Below are positions 26,719-35,669 of a stretch of DNA of 64,000 nucleotides, piece by piece. The number at the start of each line of letters is the position of its first letter. Within the stretch, counting starts at the first letter, position 1. Under the pieces are notes generated by a model, which was not told where the DNA came from, made no database searches, and saw only the letters and a program-made list of their open reading frames with translations. The position numbers and the translations under genes were made by a program. The stretch comes from Kitasatospora azatica KCTC 9699 (lineage in GTDB: Bacteria > Actinomycetota > Actinomycetes > Streptomycetales > Streptomycetaceae), in the NCBI RefSeq assembly GCF_000744785.1, contig NZ_JQMO01000003.1, positions 4,030,001-4,094,000 on the forward strand, in the 5' to 3' direction.

Positions 26719-26758
26719 AACGGCCCCTCCTCCTGCCCCCACGGGAGGAGGGGCCGTT
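26719..26758. terminator. Bidirectional terminator between ngcG and pepN
   Basis: AACGGCCCCTCCTCC (26719-26733) pairs perfectly with GGAGGAGGGGCCGTT (26744-26758). It lies 44 bases after the ngcG stop and 14 bases beyond the stop of convergent pepN, so it can serve both. Confidence 0.8.
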
Positions 26759-26772
26759 CACCGCTTCTCGCC

Positions 26773-29370
26773 TCAGCCCCGGTCGGCCGCCTGCGCGCGC
26801 AGCGCCCGGGCCAGCTCGTCACGGCACTCGATCACCAGTCGGCGCAGCGCCGGCGCCGCCTGCTGGTGCCCCGTCAGCCAGGCGTCGGTGGCCGCCAGCG
26901 TGGCCTCGTCGGTCTGCAGCCGGGGGAAGAAGCCGCCGACGAAGCGGATCGCGATCTCGATGCTGCGCTCGGCCCAGATGCTCTCCAGCAGCTCGAAGTA
27001 CCGCTCGGTGTACGGCGCGGTGAGTTCGCGCTGGCCGGCCTGGGCGAAGCCCGAGGTCTGCGCGCTGACCATCGCGTTCGGCAGCTGGTCGGAGTCGGCC
27101 ACCGCCGACCAGGCGGCCGCCTTGGCCTCGGCGGACGGCCGGGCGGCCATCGCCTGGGTGGCCTTCTGGCTGCCGCTCGCGGTGTTGTCCCGCTTCAGCT
27201 CGGCGCCCACCTGCGCGACGGTGGCCCGGCCCGCGGCGGCCAGCGTGATCCACAGCGACCAGCGCAGGTCCTGGTCCACCTCCAGACCGTCGATCCTGGC
27301 GGTGCCCGCCAGCAGGCCCTCCAGCAGCTGGAAGTCCGCCTCGCTCTCGGCGGTGGCGGCTAGGAAACGCGCCCAGGCGAGCTGGTGGTCGCTGCCGGGG
27401 GCGGCGGCGCGCAGCTCGCGCAGCGCGCACTCGGCCAGCAGTCGCCCGCCCTCGGCGCGGTAGCCGGGGTCGACGAAGAGGTCGAGGGCGCCCTTGGCCT
27501 GGCTGTGCAACGACTGCAGCACGCCGATGTCCGACTCCCGACCGGCGAACCGCAGCACCAGGGCCAGGTAGTCGCGGGCCGGCATCAGGCCGTCCCGGGT
27601 CAGGTTCCAGCAGGCCGACCAGGCGAGCGCCCGGGCCAACGGCTCCTCGATGTCGCCGAGCGAGGTGCGCAGCGTCTCCAGTGAGTCGGCGTCGAACCTG
27701 ATCTTGCAGTACGTCAGGTCGTCGTCGTTGACCAGCACCAGCGCCGGGCGCGGCTGGCCCACCAGCTCCGGGACCACGGTGCGGGCGCCGGTCACGTCCA
27801 ACTCGATCCGGGCGCTGCGCAGCAGGCTGCCGTTGGCCTCGCGCTCGTAGAGGCCGACCGCGATCCGGTGCGGGCGCAGGCCACGCGGCGGAGCCGCGGA
27901 ATCGTCAGGTGTGCCGTCCTGCAGCACCGCCAGCTCGGTGATCCGCCCGTCCGCGTCCACGGTCAGCTGCGGGGTGAGCGAGTTGACGCCCGCCGTCTGC
28001 AGCCAGGCCTGCGACCACTCGGCCATCGCCTGCTCGCCGCGACCCGAGGTGACGGCCAGCACCTCCAACAGGTCGCCCAGCGCGGTGTTGCCGAACGCGT
28101 GCTGCTGGAAGTAGCGGCGGGCGCCCTCGAAGAAGGCGTCCCGGCCCGCGTACGCGACCAGCTGCTTGAGCACCGAGGCGCCCTTGGCGTAGGTGATCCC
28201 GTCGAAGTTGAGCTTGGCGTCCTCGACATCGCGGATGTCCGCGGTGATCGGGTGGGTGGTCGGGTACTGGTCCTGCCGGTAGGCCCAGGCCTTCCGCTGG
28301 TTGGCGAAAGTCACCCAGGAGGCCTGGTACTTGGTGGCCTCCTGCTGGGCGAAGTGGCCCATGAAGTCGGCGAAGGACTCCTTCAGCCACAGGTCGTCCC
28401 ACCACTTCATGGTGACCAGGTCGCCGAACCACATGTGCGCCATCTCGTGCAGGATGACATTGGCCCGCGCCTCGTAGGAGGCCTCGGTGACCTTCGAGCG
28501 GAAGACGTACTCCTCGCGGAAGGTCACGCAGCCCGGGTTCTCCATCGCGCCGATGTTGTACTCCGGCACGAAGCACTGGTCGTACTTGCCGAACGGGTAC
28601 GGGTAGTCGAACTCCTGGTGGAAGAAGTCCAGGCCCTGCTTGGTGACGGTGAAGATCTCGTCGGCGTCGAAGTACGGTGCCAGCGACCTGCGGCAGGTCG
28701 CCGCGAGCGGGATCTCCAAGGTGCTGCCGTCCGGCAGTTCACGGCTCCAGTGGTCGCGCACCACGTGGTAGGGCCCGGCCACCACGGCGGTCAGGTAGGT
28801 GGAGATCGGCTTGGTCTCCAGGAAGCGCCAGGTCCTGGAGCCGCCGTCCTCGCTGACGGTCTCCTCGGCGGCGTTGGCGTACACGTCCCAGGCGGCGGGG
28901 GCGGTCACGGTGAACCGGTAGGGCGCCTTGAGGTCCGGCTGCTCGAAGTTGGCGAACACCCGGCGGGCCTCGGCCGGCTCGTAGTGGGTGTAGAGGTAGG
29001 TCTCGCCGTCCGCCGGGTCGGTGAAGCGGTGCAGGCCCTCGCCGGTCCGGCTGTAGGCGCAGTCCGCATCCACCACCAGCACGTTCTCGGCAGCCAGCCC
29101 CTCCAGGGCCACCCGGGCCCCGTCGTAGACCGCCGCCGGATCCAGCTGCCGCCCGTTCAGGGTGACGGCCCGCACCCTGGGCGCCAGCAGATCGGCGAAG
29201 CTCGCCGCCCCCGGCGTCGCGCAGCGGAAGCGGATCGTGGTGGTGGAACGGAAGGTGGCGGCGGCAGCGTCCGGAGCGCTCGTCACGTCGAGATGAATCT
29301 CGTACCCGTCCACACTGAGAATGCCGGCACGCTGCTGTGCTTCGTCCCGGCTGAGGTTCTTGCCCGGCAC
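26773..29370 (-). CDS. pepN: Aminopeptidase N (M1 family)
   Basis: An 865-residue zinc aminopeptidase. The exopeptidase motif GAMEN is at 274-278 and the zinc site HEMAH at 308-312, with the third ligand Glu in WLKESFADF. The C-terminal third is the ERAP1-like helical domain. It removes N-terminal residues from peptides in the cytoplasm, the last step of protein turnover. The GTG at 29370 (MPGKNLSRDEAQQRAG) has AAGGAG upstream; the open frame extends much further but the extension is a shadow of the permease gene. Confidence 0.95.
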   Translation of the reverse strand: MPGKNLSRDEAQQRAGILSVDGYEIHLDVTSAPDAAAATFRSTTTIRFRCATPGAASFADLLAPRVRAVTLNGRQLDPAAVYDGARVALEGLAAENVLVVDADCAYSRTGEGLHRFTDPADGETYLYTHYEPAEARRVFANFEQPDLKAPYRFTVTAPAAWDVYANAAEETVSEDGGSRTWRFLETKPISTYLTAVVAGPYHVVRDHWSRELPDGSTLEIPLAATCRRSLAPYFDADEIFTVTKQGLDFFHQEFDYPYPFGKYDQCFVPEYNIGAMENPGCVTFREEYVFRSKVTEASYEARANVILHEMAHMWFGDLVTMKWWDDLWLKESFADFMGHFAQQEATKYQASWVTFANQRKAWAYRQDQYPTTHPITADIRDVEDAKLNFDGITYAKGASVLKQLVAYAGRDAFFEGARRYFQQHAFGNTALGDLLEVLAVTSGRGEQAMAEWSQAWLQTAGVNSLTPQLTVDADGRITELAVLQDGTPDDSAAPPRGLRPHRIAVGLYEREANGSLLRSARIELDVTGARTVVPELVGQPRPALVLVNDDDLTYCKIRFDADSLETLRTSLGDIEEPLARALAWSACWNLTRDGLMPARDYLALVLRFAGRESDIGVLQSLHSQAKGALDLFVDPGYRAEGGRLLAECALRELRAAAPGSDHQLAWARFLAATAESEADFQLLEGLLAGTARIDGLEVDQDLRWSLWITLAAAGRATVAQVGAELKRDNTASGSQKATQAMAARPSAEAKAAAWSAVADSDQLPNAMVSAQTSGFAQAGQRELTAPYTERYFELLESIWAERSIEIAIRFVGGFFPRLQTDEATLAATDAWLTGHQQAAPALRRLVIECRDELARALRAQAADRG

Positions 29371-29444
29371 TGCGGTACTCCTTTGTCCGGCTCGCACGGT
29401 GCTGTGCAGGTCATGGGGCAGGTCTTGCCCCGTCCCGCATCCTT

Positions 29445-30854
29445 TCACGCACGTGTTGCAGGACGCTGGCGCCAGTAGCCGACCGCGCTCAGTGCCGCCA
29501 CCAGCACGCCGGCGGCGTAGAGCTGCTCGCGGTCGCCCGCGGTGGTGGTCATCAGGCCCAGGATTGCGACCACTGCGGCGATCGCCAGCCAGGTCAGGTA
29601 GGGGAAGCCCCACATCCGGACCGTGAGCAGTTCGGGGGCCTCGTGCTCCAGGCGGCGGCGCATCCTCAACTGGGCTGCGCCGATGAAGAGCCAGACGACC
29701 AGGATGGCGACGCCGGTGGTGTTCATCAGCCAGGTGAAGACGGTGTCCGGCCACCAGTAGCCGGCCAGGACGGCGGCGAAGCCGAAGGCGCAGGAGGCCA
29801 GCACCGCCGGGCGCGGTACCCCGCCGCTGACCTTCGCGAGCGCCTTGGGGCCCTGGCCGCGAGCGACGAGCGAGAAGGCCATCCGGGAGGAGCCGTAGAT
29901 GTTGGCGTTCATCGCGCTGAGCAGGGCGATCAGCACCACGGCCTTCATGACCACGGCCGCGCCCGGGACGTGCAGGAGCTGAAGGACCGTCACGTAGGGG
30001 CCGAGTTTGACCACGTCCGGGCTGTTCCACGGGACCAGGGTGACGACGAGGGCCATCGAACCGATGTAGAAGACGGCGATCCGCCAGACGGCGGTGCGCA
30101 CGGCGTTGGCCACGTTGCGGCGCGGGTCGTCGGACTCGGCTGCCGCGATGGTCACCGTCTCCAGGCCGCCGTAGGCGAAGACCGAGGCGAGCAGGCCGGT
30201 GACCAGACCGCCGGTGCCGTTGGGCAGGAAGCCGCCGTGGCCGGTGAGGTTGGCGGTGCCCGGCGCGCTGCCGCCCAACACCCCGCAGACGCCCAGTACG
30301 CCGAGCACCAGGAAGGCCACGATGGCGGTGATCTTGATGGCGGCGAACCAGAACTCGAACTCGCCGAAGTTCTTCACCGCCGTCAGGTTGCCGGCGCAGA
30401 AGAAGGCCATGAACACCCCGACCCACGCCCAGCCCGGCACCCCGGGGAGCCAGGAGTTCATGATCGCCCCGGCCGCCGTGGCCTCCGCCGCGACCCCGCA
30501 GCAGAGCATCACCCAGTACATCCACCCGGCCGTCAGCCCCGCCCAGGGCCCGATCTCCCGCTCGGCATGCACGGAGAAGGAGCCGGAGGCCGGATGCGCC
30601 GCTGACATCTCGCCGAGCATCCGCATGATCAGCATGACGAGGAGCCCGGAGGCGGTGAAGGCCAGGATGATGGCCGGCCCGGCCGCCGCGATGCCCGCGC
30701 CCGACCCGACGAACAGGCCGGCGCCGATCACGCCGCCGAGCGCGATCATCGACAGGTGACGCTGCTTCAGGCCGTGGCTGAGCTGCGGACCTCCCGGGGG
30801 AGCGGGGGCGGGAGCGGTCCTGGTGGTGGTGGGCATCGTGGGCATCGGGGGCAT
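29445..30854 (-). CDS. Amino acid permease (APC superfamily, AAT/GabP-like)
   Basis: About 469 residues with twelve hydrophobic segments. LSHGLKQRHLSMIALGGVIGAGLFVGSG is the AAT-family N-terminal signature and substrate-binding helix 1; EREIGPWAGLTAGWMYW marks helices 3-4. It is a proton-coupled importer for an amino acid or GABA; substrate is not predictable. The start is uncertain: three in-frame ATGs lie at 30854, 30845 and 30836 (MPPMPTMPTTT) and no ribosome binding site decides. It is upstream of pepN on the same strand, 74 bases apart, so peptide breakdown and amino acid transport may be co-transcribed. Confidence 0.85.
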   Translation of the reverse strand: MPPMPTMPTTTRTAPAPAPPGGPQLSHGLKQRHLSMIALGGVIGAGLFVGSGAGIAAAGPAIILAFTASGLLVMLIMRMLGEMSAAHPASGSFSVHAEREIGPWAGLTAGWMYWVMLCCGVAAEATAAGAIMNSWLPGVPGWAWVGVFMAFFCAGNLTAVKNFGEFEFWFAAIKITAIVAFLVLGVLGVCGVLGGSAPGTANLTGHGGFLPNGTGGLVTGLLASVFAYGGLETVTIAAAESDDPRRNVANAVRTAVWRIAVFYIGSMALVVTLVPWNSPDVVKLGPYVTVLQLLHVPGAAVVMKAVVLIALLSAMNANIYGSSRMAFSLVARGQGPKALAKVSGGVPRPAVLASCAFGFAAVLAGYWWPDTVFTWLMNTTGVAILVVWLFIGAAQLRMRRRLEHEAPELLTVRMWGFPYLTWLAIAAVVAILGLMTTTAGDREQLYAAGVLVAALSAVGYWRQRPATRA

Positions 30855-31107
30855 CCAGACGTTCGCAGAGCGGACAACCCGATCCACTATCCGGGACACC
30901 CCGAGGCGCTCCCAGTGCGGTTCACGATCTGGACCGTCCGATCACGTTGGGTAATCGGATCGATGCTCCTGGCTGGAAATCGAAGAGTGAACCCCACAAG
31001 CCAAGGTGGGGAGCTTTGTCGCTCTTTGGATCGAAACTCAAGTGGCGAGGAGTTAAGTTCACAAACGATCACTGACTGTTCGGCACCGAGCCTCCTGGAG
31101 ATCTTCG

Positions 31108-31707
31108 ATGGCCCTCGCCACCCCGCTGCCGCCCCGCACCGTCCTCGCCGACCTGCTGCCCGCCGCCGACAGCCGGCTCGGTGCCGCCCTGCGCGAGCTG
31201 GCCCTGGTCGGGGGTGGCGCGGCGCTGACGGGTCTGGCCGCGCAGTTCTCCGTCCCGGTCCCCGGTTCGCCGGTCCCGGTCACCGGCCAGACCTTTGCCG
31301 CGCTGCTGGTCGGCACCGCGCTCGGCGCCCGGCGCGGGGCGGCCTCGCTCGCCCTCTACCTGCTGGCCGGCGCGGCCGGTCTGCCGTGGTTCGCCCAGGC
31401 CGGCTCCGGCTGGGGGCTGCCCACCCTCGGGTACGTCCTCGGTTTCGTGCTCGCCGCCGCGCTCACCGGCCTGCTGGCCCGCCGGGGCGCCGACCGCACC
31501 GCGCTGCGCACCGCCGCCGCCATGGTGCTCGGCAATCTGGCGATCTACGCGGTCGGCGTGCCGTACCTGGCGGCCTCGCTGCACGTCCCGCTGGCCAAGG
31601 CGGCCGATCTCGGGTTCTACCCGTACCTGTTCGGCGACGCCGTGAAGCTGGTCCTCGCCATGGGGGCACTGCCCCTGGCCTGGAAGCTGATCGGCGACCG
31701 GACCTGA
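31108..31707 (+). CDS. bioY: Biotin transporter BioY
   Basis: A 199-residue membrane protein with six hydrophobic segments. PVPGSPVPVTGQTFAALLVGTALGARRGAASLALYLLAGAAGLPWFA is the BioY core (S-component of ECF transporters; the motif VPVTGQT is diagnostic). It imports biotin, alone or with an ECF module; no ecf genes are nearby. An ATG with GGAG upstream starts the frame. A small hairpin (CCCCAC/GTGGGG, 30992-31011) lies upstream, of unknown role. Confidence 0.9.
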   Translation: MALATPLPPRTVLADLLPAADSRLGAALRELALVGGGAALTGLAAQFSVPVPGSPVPVTGQTFAALLVGTALGARRGAASLALYLLAGAAGLPWFAQAGSGWGLPTLGYVLGFVLAAALTGLLARRGADRTALRTAAAMVLGNLAIYAVGVPYLAASLHVPLAKAADLGFYPYLFGDAVKLVLAMGALPLAWKLIGDRT

Positions 31708-31761
31708 CGCATTGTGGGGCCTTCGCGGGTGCCGGGCCGGGCGCATGCCACACTCGTGCCC

Positions 31762-32250
31762 ATGCGCGTTTACCTGGGTTCCGACCACGCCGGATACGAA
31801 CTGAAGAACCACCTTGTCGAGTGGCTGACCAAGGCCGGCCACGAGCCGATCGACTGCGGCCCGCACATCTACGACGCCGAGGACGACTACCCGCCGTTCT
31901 GCCTGCGGGCGGCCGAGCGGACCGCCGCCGACCCCGAGGCGCTGGGCATCGTGATCGGTGGCTCGGGCAACGGCGAGCAGATCGCCGCCAACAAGGTCAA
32001 GGGCGTGCGCGCGGCGCTGGCCTGGAGCGAGCAGACCGCCGCGCTGGGCCGTGAGCACAACAACGCCAATGTGATCAGCATCGGCGGCCGGATGCACACC
32101 GAGGCCGAGGCGACCAAGTTCGTCGAGATCTTCCTCGCCACCCCGTACAGCAACGAGGCCCGGCACACCCGCCGGATCGAGATGCTGGAGGCCTACGAGG
32201 CGACCGGCGAGCTGCCCCCGATCCCCGCCCACCACCCCCAGCAGGGCTGA
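31762..32250 (+). CDS. rpiB: Ribose-5-phosphate isomerase B
   Basis: A 162-residue isomerase of the RpiB/LacAB family. MRVYLGSDHAGYELKNHL holds the substrate-binding Asp-His pair and GIVIGGSGNGEQIAANKVKGVRAAL the phosphate loop. The catalytic cysteine of the E. coli enzyme is replaced by serine in GGSGNG, as in the mycobacterial type. It interconverts ribose-5-phosphate and ribulose-5-phosphate. ATG 31762 begins the conserved fold; the upstream frame is open but unconserved. Confidence 0.93.
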   Translation: MRVYLGSDHAGYELKNHLVEWLTKAGHEPIDCGPHIYDAEDDYPPFCLRAAERTAADPEALGIVIGGSGNGEQIAANKVKGVRAALAWSEQTAALGREHNNANVISIGGRMHTEAEATKFVEIFLATPYSNEARHTRRIEMLEAYEATGELPPIPAHHPQQG

Positions 32251-32298
32251 CCGGCGCGAAGCTGGGCGAAGACGCGAAACCGGGCAGGGCCCTGGCCG

Positions 32299-32327
32299 GC
32301 CGCACGGGTCGTCAGAATCCGTGCGGC
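32299..32327. terminator. Short hairpin between rpiB and the acetyltransferase gene
   Basis: GCCGCACGG (32299-32307) pairs with CCGTGCGGC (32319-32327). It overlaps the last codons of the convergent acetyltransferase gene and is the only stem seen between the two stops. Confidence 0.4.
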
Positions 32328-33577
32328 AACCAGGGCGCCACGTCCCAGCCGAAGGCGCGCGAGGCCTCGGCCAGGGCGCCCGGCCGCAGTTCGCGGACCA
32401 GGCCGGCCCCGGCGAGCGAGGACAGCTCGGTGCCGCCGAGGTAGGCCGCGCCCAGCTCCCGCACCGACAGCGCGAGATCGGCCGGCGCCTCGGTCGGCTC
32501 GCAGGCCGCGCCCTTGTCGGGGCCGGTGCTGTGCAGGTGCCAGCGCCCGCTGTTCCACGGGCAGAACTCGTCCGTCACCTCGAGCACCACGTCGACCGGA
32601 GCCGCGTACCGCCGCGAGCGCAGCGCGTCGCCGACCTCCACCAGCCGTACGTAGAGCGCGTCGACCAGCTTCGGCTGCAGTCGGCGCGGGTCCGAGACCA
32701 GGTGCTGGAGTGGGTCGTCGAGCGGCAGGCTCGGGGCCAGCACCGTCTCGGTCAGGTCGAGGTCGAGCAGGAAGCCCCAGAGCGCGGCGCGGGCCCCGGG
32801 GTCGGCGGCGGTCACCTCGCGGACCAGGACCTCGCTCGCCGCGTTCGCCTCCTGCCACCGGTCGGCCATCGTGTAGCGGGCGTAGCCGAGCAGCGAGCCG
32901 TCCGCACGGTCCTCGGCCAGCACGCACTGCAGCGGGCCGTGGCCGTTGCGCTCGCTCGGCGGGTCGAGCACCGGCAGCCGCTCCCAGCCGGGCCGGCGGG
33001 CCAGCATCCCCGGGCGCAGCGGGACCTGCTGCGCGTAGAGCCGCTCGCAGTCCGCCAGCGCGCCCGCCGGGTCGACCAGACGCAGCCGGATCCGGCCGTC
33101 TTCGTCATCGGGGCTCAGCACCCGCACCCGGGCCCGGGCGATCTGGACGCGCAGCCGCCAGGTGCCCAGGCCGTAGCCGTACCGGCCGTAGATCGCCGGC
33201 TCGGAGGCGGTCAGCACCGCCAGTGACTCGCCGCGTTCGTGGATCTCGTCCAGCTGATGGCGCATCAACGCCTTCAGCACCCCGCGCCGACGGTGGGTGG
33301 GCAGCACTCCGACCATGGTCACCCCTGCGGTGGGCAGCACCGCACCGCCGGGTACCGCCATCCGGAACGAGAACGCACTGGCCGAGCCGACCGGCAGCTC
33401 GCCGTCCCAGACGCCCAGCGAGCGGTCCAGTTCGGTCAGGGCTCGCCACATGGCCCGTCGCTCGGCGGACTCCACCGAGCCGAAGGCCGTCTCCAGCGCG
33501 TCGTACCAGGCGTCCCACTCCTCGGCCGCGAGCGACCTCAGGGACAGCACCTCGTGGGCATCGGCAGGGTGTGTCAT
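32312..33577 (-). CDS. Eis-like GNAT acetyltransferase
   Basis: A 421-residue protein. The N-terminal GNAT domain contains VTMVGVLPTHRRRGVLKALMRHQLDEIHERGE, the acetyl-CoA pyrophosphate loop (RRRGV). The middle is a second GNAT-like fold and the end an SCP2-like domain closing with ...PHGF, the tripartite plan of Eis. Mycobacterial Eis acetylates aminoglycosides and other amines at several positions; here the substrate is unknown. The ATG is 10 codons from the conserved start. It is divergent from the PP2C phosphatase gene and convergent with rpiB. Confidence 0.85.
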   Translation of the reverse strand: MTHPADAHEVLSLRSLAAEEWDAWYDALETAFGSVESAERRAMWRALTELDRSLGVWDGELPVGSASAFSFRMAVPGGAVLPTAGVTMVGVLPTHRRRGVLKALMRHQLDEIHERGESLAVLTASEPAIYGRYGYGLGTWRLRVQIARARVRVLSPDDEDGRIRLRLVDPAGALADCERLYAQQVPLRPGMLARRPGWERLPVLDPPSERNGHGPLQCVLAEDRADGSLLGYARYTMADRWQEANAASEVLVREVTAADPGARAALWGFLLDLDLTETVLAPSLPLDDPLQHLVSDPRRLQPKLVDALYVRLVEVGDALRSRRYAAPVDVVLEVTDEFCPWNSGRWHLHSTGPDKGAACEPTEAPADLALSVRELGAAYLGGTELSSLAGAGLVRELRPGALAEASRAFGWDVAPWLPHGF

Positions 33578-33812
33578 ATGCCACAGCTATCATCCGTGCG
33601 CGCCGACCGCGAGGCTTTTGTCCCGCGGCGCGCCCCGGCCCGCACCTCCGAGCACCGGCGCGGGCCCCTTACCTGCACCTCAACTAGCCCCAGTCGGAGG
33701 GCCGGTGAGCCCGGCGTGCGCCCCGGCGGTCCGGCCGGAACCGGTCGGCCGTCGGATGTCTGCGTGAACGCCCGTCGACGCAGGACCGTCCCGGTGGATA
33801 GGGTCAAGCCCC

Positions 33813-35045
33813 ATGGCTGGCAGCACGCCGGGCGATCCGCCCCAGACGACTGCGATGGGAACCGCCGCGATCACGGCCGCGGATCCCCTCACGGCCCGGT
33901 TGCGCAAGCGCCTCTACCGGGTCCGGCGCTCCCTGCGCCGGACCGGGGTGGACTACTTCCGCGGCGACGCCGCGGACTGGCTCGCCTTCGCCGTGCTGCT
34001 CCTGCTGGTGCCGCTGCTGGTGGCTTTCAACGTCTGGCTGCCGGCCTGGGTCCCGCCCACCGCGCTGGTGCTGCCGATCCTGGCCGGCTCGCTGCTGCTG
34101 CGCCCGGTCTCGCTGGTGCTGCTCTACGCCACCGCCGCGCTGGGCCTGTCCACCGAGTCGGTGATCCACACCGGCGAGCGGGCCGCCAGCGACCACCCCG
34201 ACGCCTATGTGTTCGGAGTCACCCCCGGCGCCGCCCTGGTGGTCGGCGCGGTCGGGGTGGCCGGACTGCTGCTGGCTCAGTTCCGCAGCCGGGTCGGAGT
34301 GCCCTGGCGCAGTGGCGGCTCGATGCTCTTCGACCTGCGCGAGCGGCTCAAGGTGCAGAGCCAGGTGCCCGCGCTCCCGGCCGGCTGGCACGCGGACATG
34401 GCGCTGCGCCCGGCCGGCGGGCAGTCCTTCTCCGGGGACTTCGTGGTCGCGGCCCGCACCGGGCCGGGCCGGCGGATGCTGGAAGTCGTGCTGGCCGACG
34501 TCTCGGGCAAGGGGATGGACGCGGGCTCGCGGGCGCTGCTGCTCTCCGGCGCGTTCGGCGGGCTGCTGGGCTCGCTGCCGCCGCACGAGTTCCTGCCGGC
34601 CGCCAACGGCTACCTGCTGCGCCAGGACTGGGAGGAGGGCTTCGCCAGCGCCGTCCACCTGGCGCTCGATCTGGACAGCGGGGAGTACGAGTTGCTCTCG
34701 GCGGGCCATCTGCCGGGCATGCAGCGGCTGGCGGGCGCCGGGCGGTGGGAGAGCAAGGAGACCACCGAGGGGCCGCTGCTCGGCCTCTACGACGGCGCCA
34801 AGTTCGAGGGCGTGCGCGGGCGGCTGGGTCGCGGCGACGTGCTGATGCTCTGCACCGACGGCATGGTCGAGGCGCCGGGCCGGGACCTCGCCGAGGGCAT
34901 GGACCGGCTGATGGGCGAGGCGGACCGGCTGGTGGCCGGTGCCCAGCTCGGCAGCAGCACCGGCGGTGCGGCGGTGCGCCTGATCGAGACGGTGGCCAAG
35001 GACATCAACGACGACCGTGCCGTGCTGCTGCTCTGGCGCGAATGA
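33813..35045 (+). CDS. Membrane-anchored PP2C/SpoIIE-type Ser/Thr phosphatase
   Basis: A 410-residue protein. A basic N-terminal segment is followed by three or four membrane helices (about residues 50-165), then a SpoIIE-type phosphatase domain (about 195-410). Metal-binding elements are visible: QSFSGDFVVAA, VVLADVSGKGMDAG, LLSAGHLPG, MLCTDGMVEA and the final DDRAVLLLWR. Such proteins dephosphorylate anti-sigma-factor antagonists in partner-switching pathways. No anti-sigma gene lies beside it. No sensor (GAF/PAS) domain is seen, so the membrane part may sense. A degenerate tandem repeat begins at its stop codon. Confidence 0.88.
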   Translation: MAGSTPGDPPQTTAMGTAAITAADPLTARLRKRLYRVRRSLRRTGVDYFRGDAADWLAFAVLLLLVPLLVAFNVWLPAWVPPTALVLPILAGSLLLRPVSLVLLYATAALGLSTESVIHTGERAASDHPDAYVFGVTPGAALVVGAVGVAGLLLAQFRSRVGVPWRSGGSMLFDLRERLKVQSQVPALPAGWHADMALRPAGGQSFSGDFVVAARTGPGRRMLEVVLADVSGKGMDAGSRALLLSGAFGGLLGSLPPHEFLPAANGYLLRQDWEEGFASAVHLALDLDSGEYELLSAGHLPGMQRLAGAGRWESKETTEGPLLGLYDGAKFEGVRGRLGRGDVLMLCTDGMVEAPGRDLAEGMDRLMGEADRLVAGAQLGSSTGGAAVRLIETVAKDINDDRAVLLLWRE

Positions 35046-35124
35046 GCACCTGCGGATGAGCGCCTGCGAGTGAGCACCCACGGATGACCACTCACGGATG
35101 ACCATCCACGAATGACCACTGCGG
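35041..35124. repeat. Degenerate ~14-bp tandem repeat array at the phosphatase gene 3' end
   Basis: Six units resembling ATGASCACYCACGG follow one another: AATGAGCACCTGCGG, ATGAGCGCCTGCGAG, TGAGCACCCACGG, ATGACCACTCACGG, ATGACCATCCACGA, ATGACCACTGCGG. The first contains the TGA stop of the phosphatase gene. Each unit carries an ATGA, so stop and start codons recur in several frames. Confidence 0.75.
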
Positions 35125-35467
35125 GCGCTGCCCTGTCAACCACCACTGGTGATCTTCAGCCAATTTGCGCCACCGGGCCCACCGGACGCTCGGTCCACGA
35201 ACGGCCCGCTCAGCCGCCCCCGCCGACGGTCCGTCAAGGCCTGTCCGCTATCGTCCCGGTCGGCGGAAACTCGTCTCACATCGCAGGACTTTTGGCATGG
35301 GTCAGCGGCAAGTCCTTTACGCAGTCGGCACGGTCGACCACACTGAGTCGGGGCGGGACTGGCCGGAACTCGGGGGAAGTCGGGTGCGTGACGGTCGGCG
35401 GGTTCCTCCCCGGGACCGTCGGGCAGGCCGTGGTCCGCTTCACCATGACATGAGGAAGTGAGTCCAG
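35125..35467. other. Intergenic region before the small membrane protein
   Basis: About 340 bases, somewhat less GC-rich. Short open frames here have poor codon usage and I reject them. CGGCGGAAACTCGTC (around 35260) resembles the -35 part of an extracytoplasmic sigma factor promoter, but the -10 part is not clear. No gene is supported. Confidence 0.4.
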
Positions 35468-35662
35468 GTGCTCTCCGTTTCCGCGCTGGTCCTGTTCGGG
35501 ATCATTCTGGTGATCTTCATCCGAGGCAAGCAGATCAAAGTGCCGCACGCCGTCGTGGCCGTGCTCTTCGGCTTCATGCTCAACCAGTCCGCGCAGCTGT
35601 CGAAGCCGGTCCAGGACTTCCTCACCCAACTGGCCAAGACACTGAGCAACATCACCAGCTGA
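35468..35662 (+). CDS. Small conserved membrane protein
   Basis: A 64-residue protein with two predicted helices: residues 1-18 (LSVSALVLFGIILVIFI) and about 26-40 (VPHAVVAVLFGFML), a basic RGKQIK turn between them, and an amphipathic tail (LSKPVQDFLTQLAKTLSNI). The GTG start at 35468 has GAGGAAG upstream. Similar tiny hydrophobic proteins are frequent in streptomycetes, sometimes near conjugative elements, but no mobile element is present. Function unknown. Confidence 0.65.
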   Translation: MLSVSALVLFGIILVIFIRGKQIKVPHAVVAVLFGFMLNQSAQLSKPVQDFLTQLAKTLSNITS

Positions 35663-35669
35663 CGCCGGT

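Noticed and set aside
31762..31860. Missing catalytic cysteine in RpiB
   Set aside because: Serine in the GGSGNG loop is the known actinobacterial variant, not an inactivating change.
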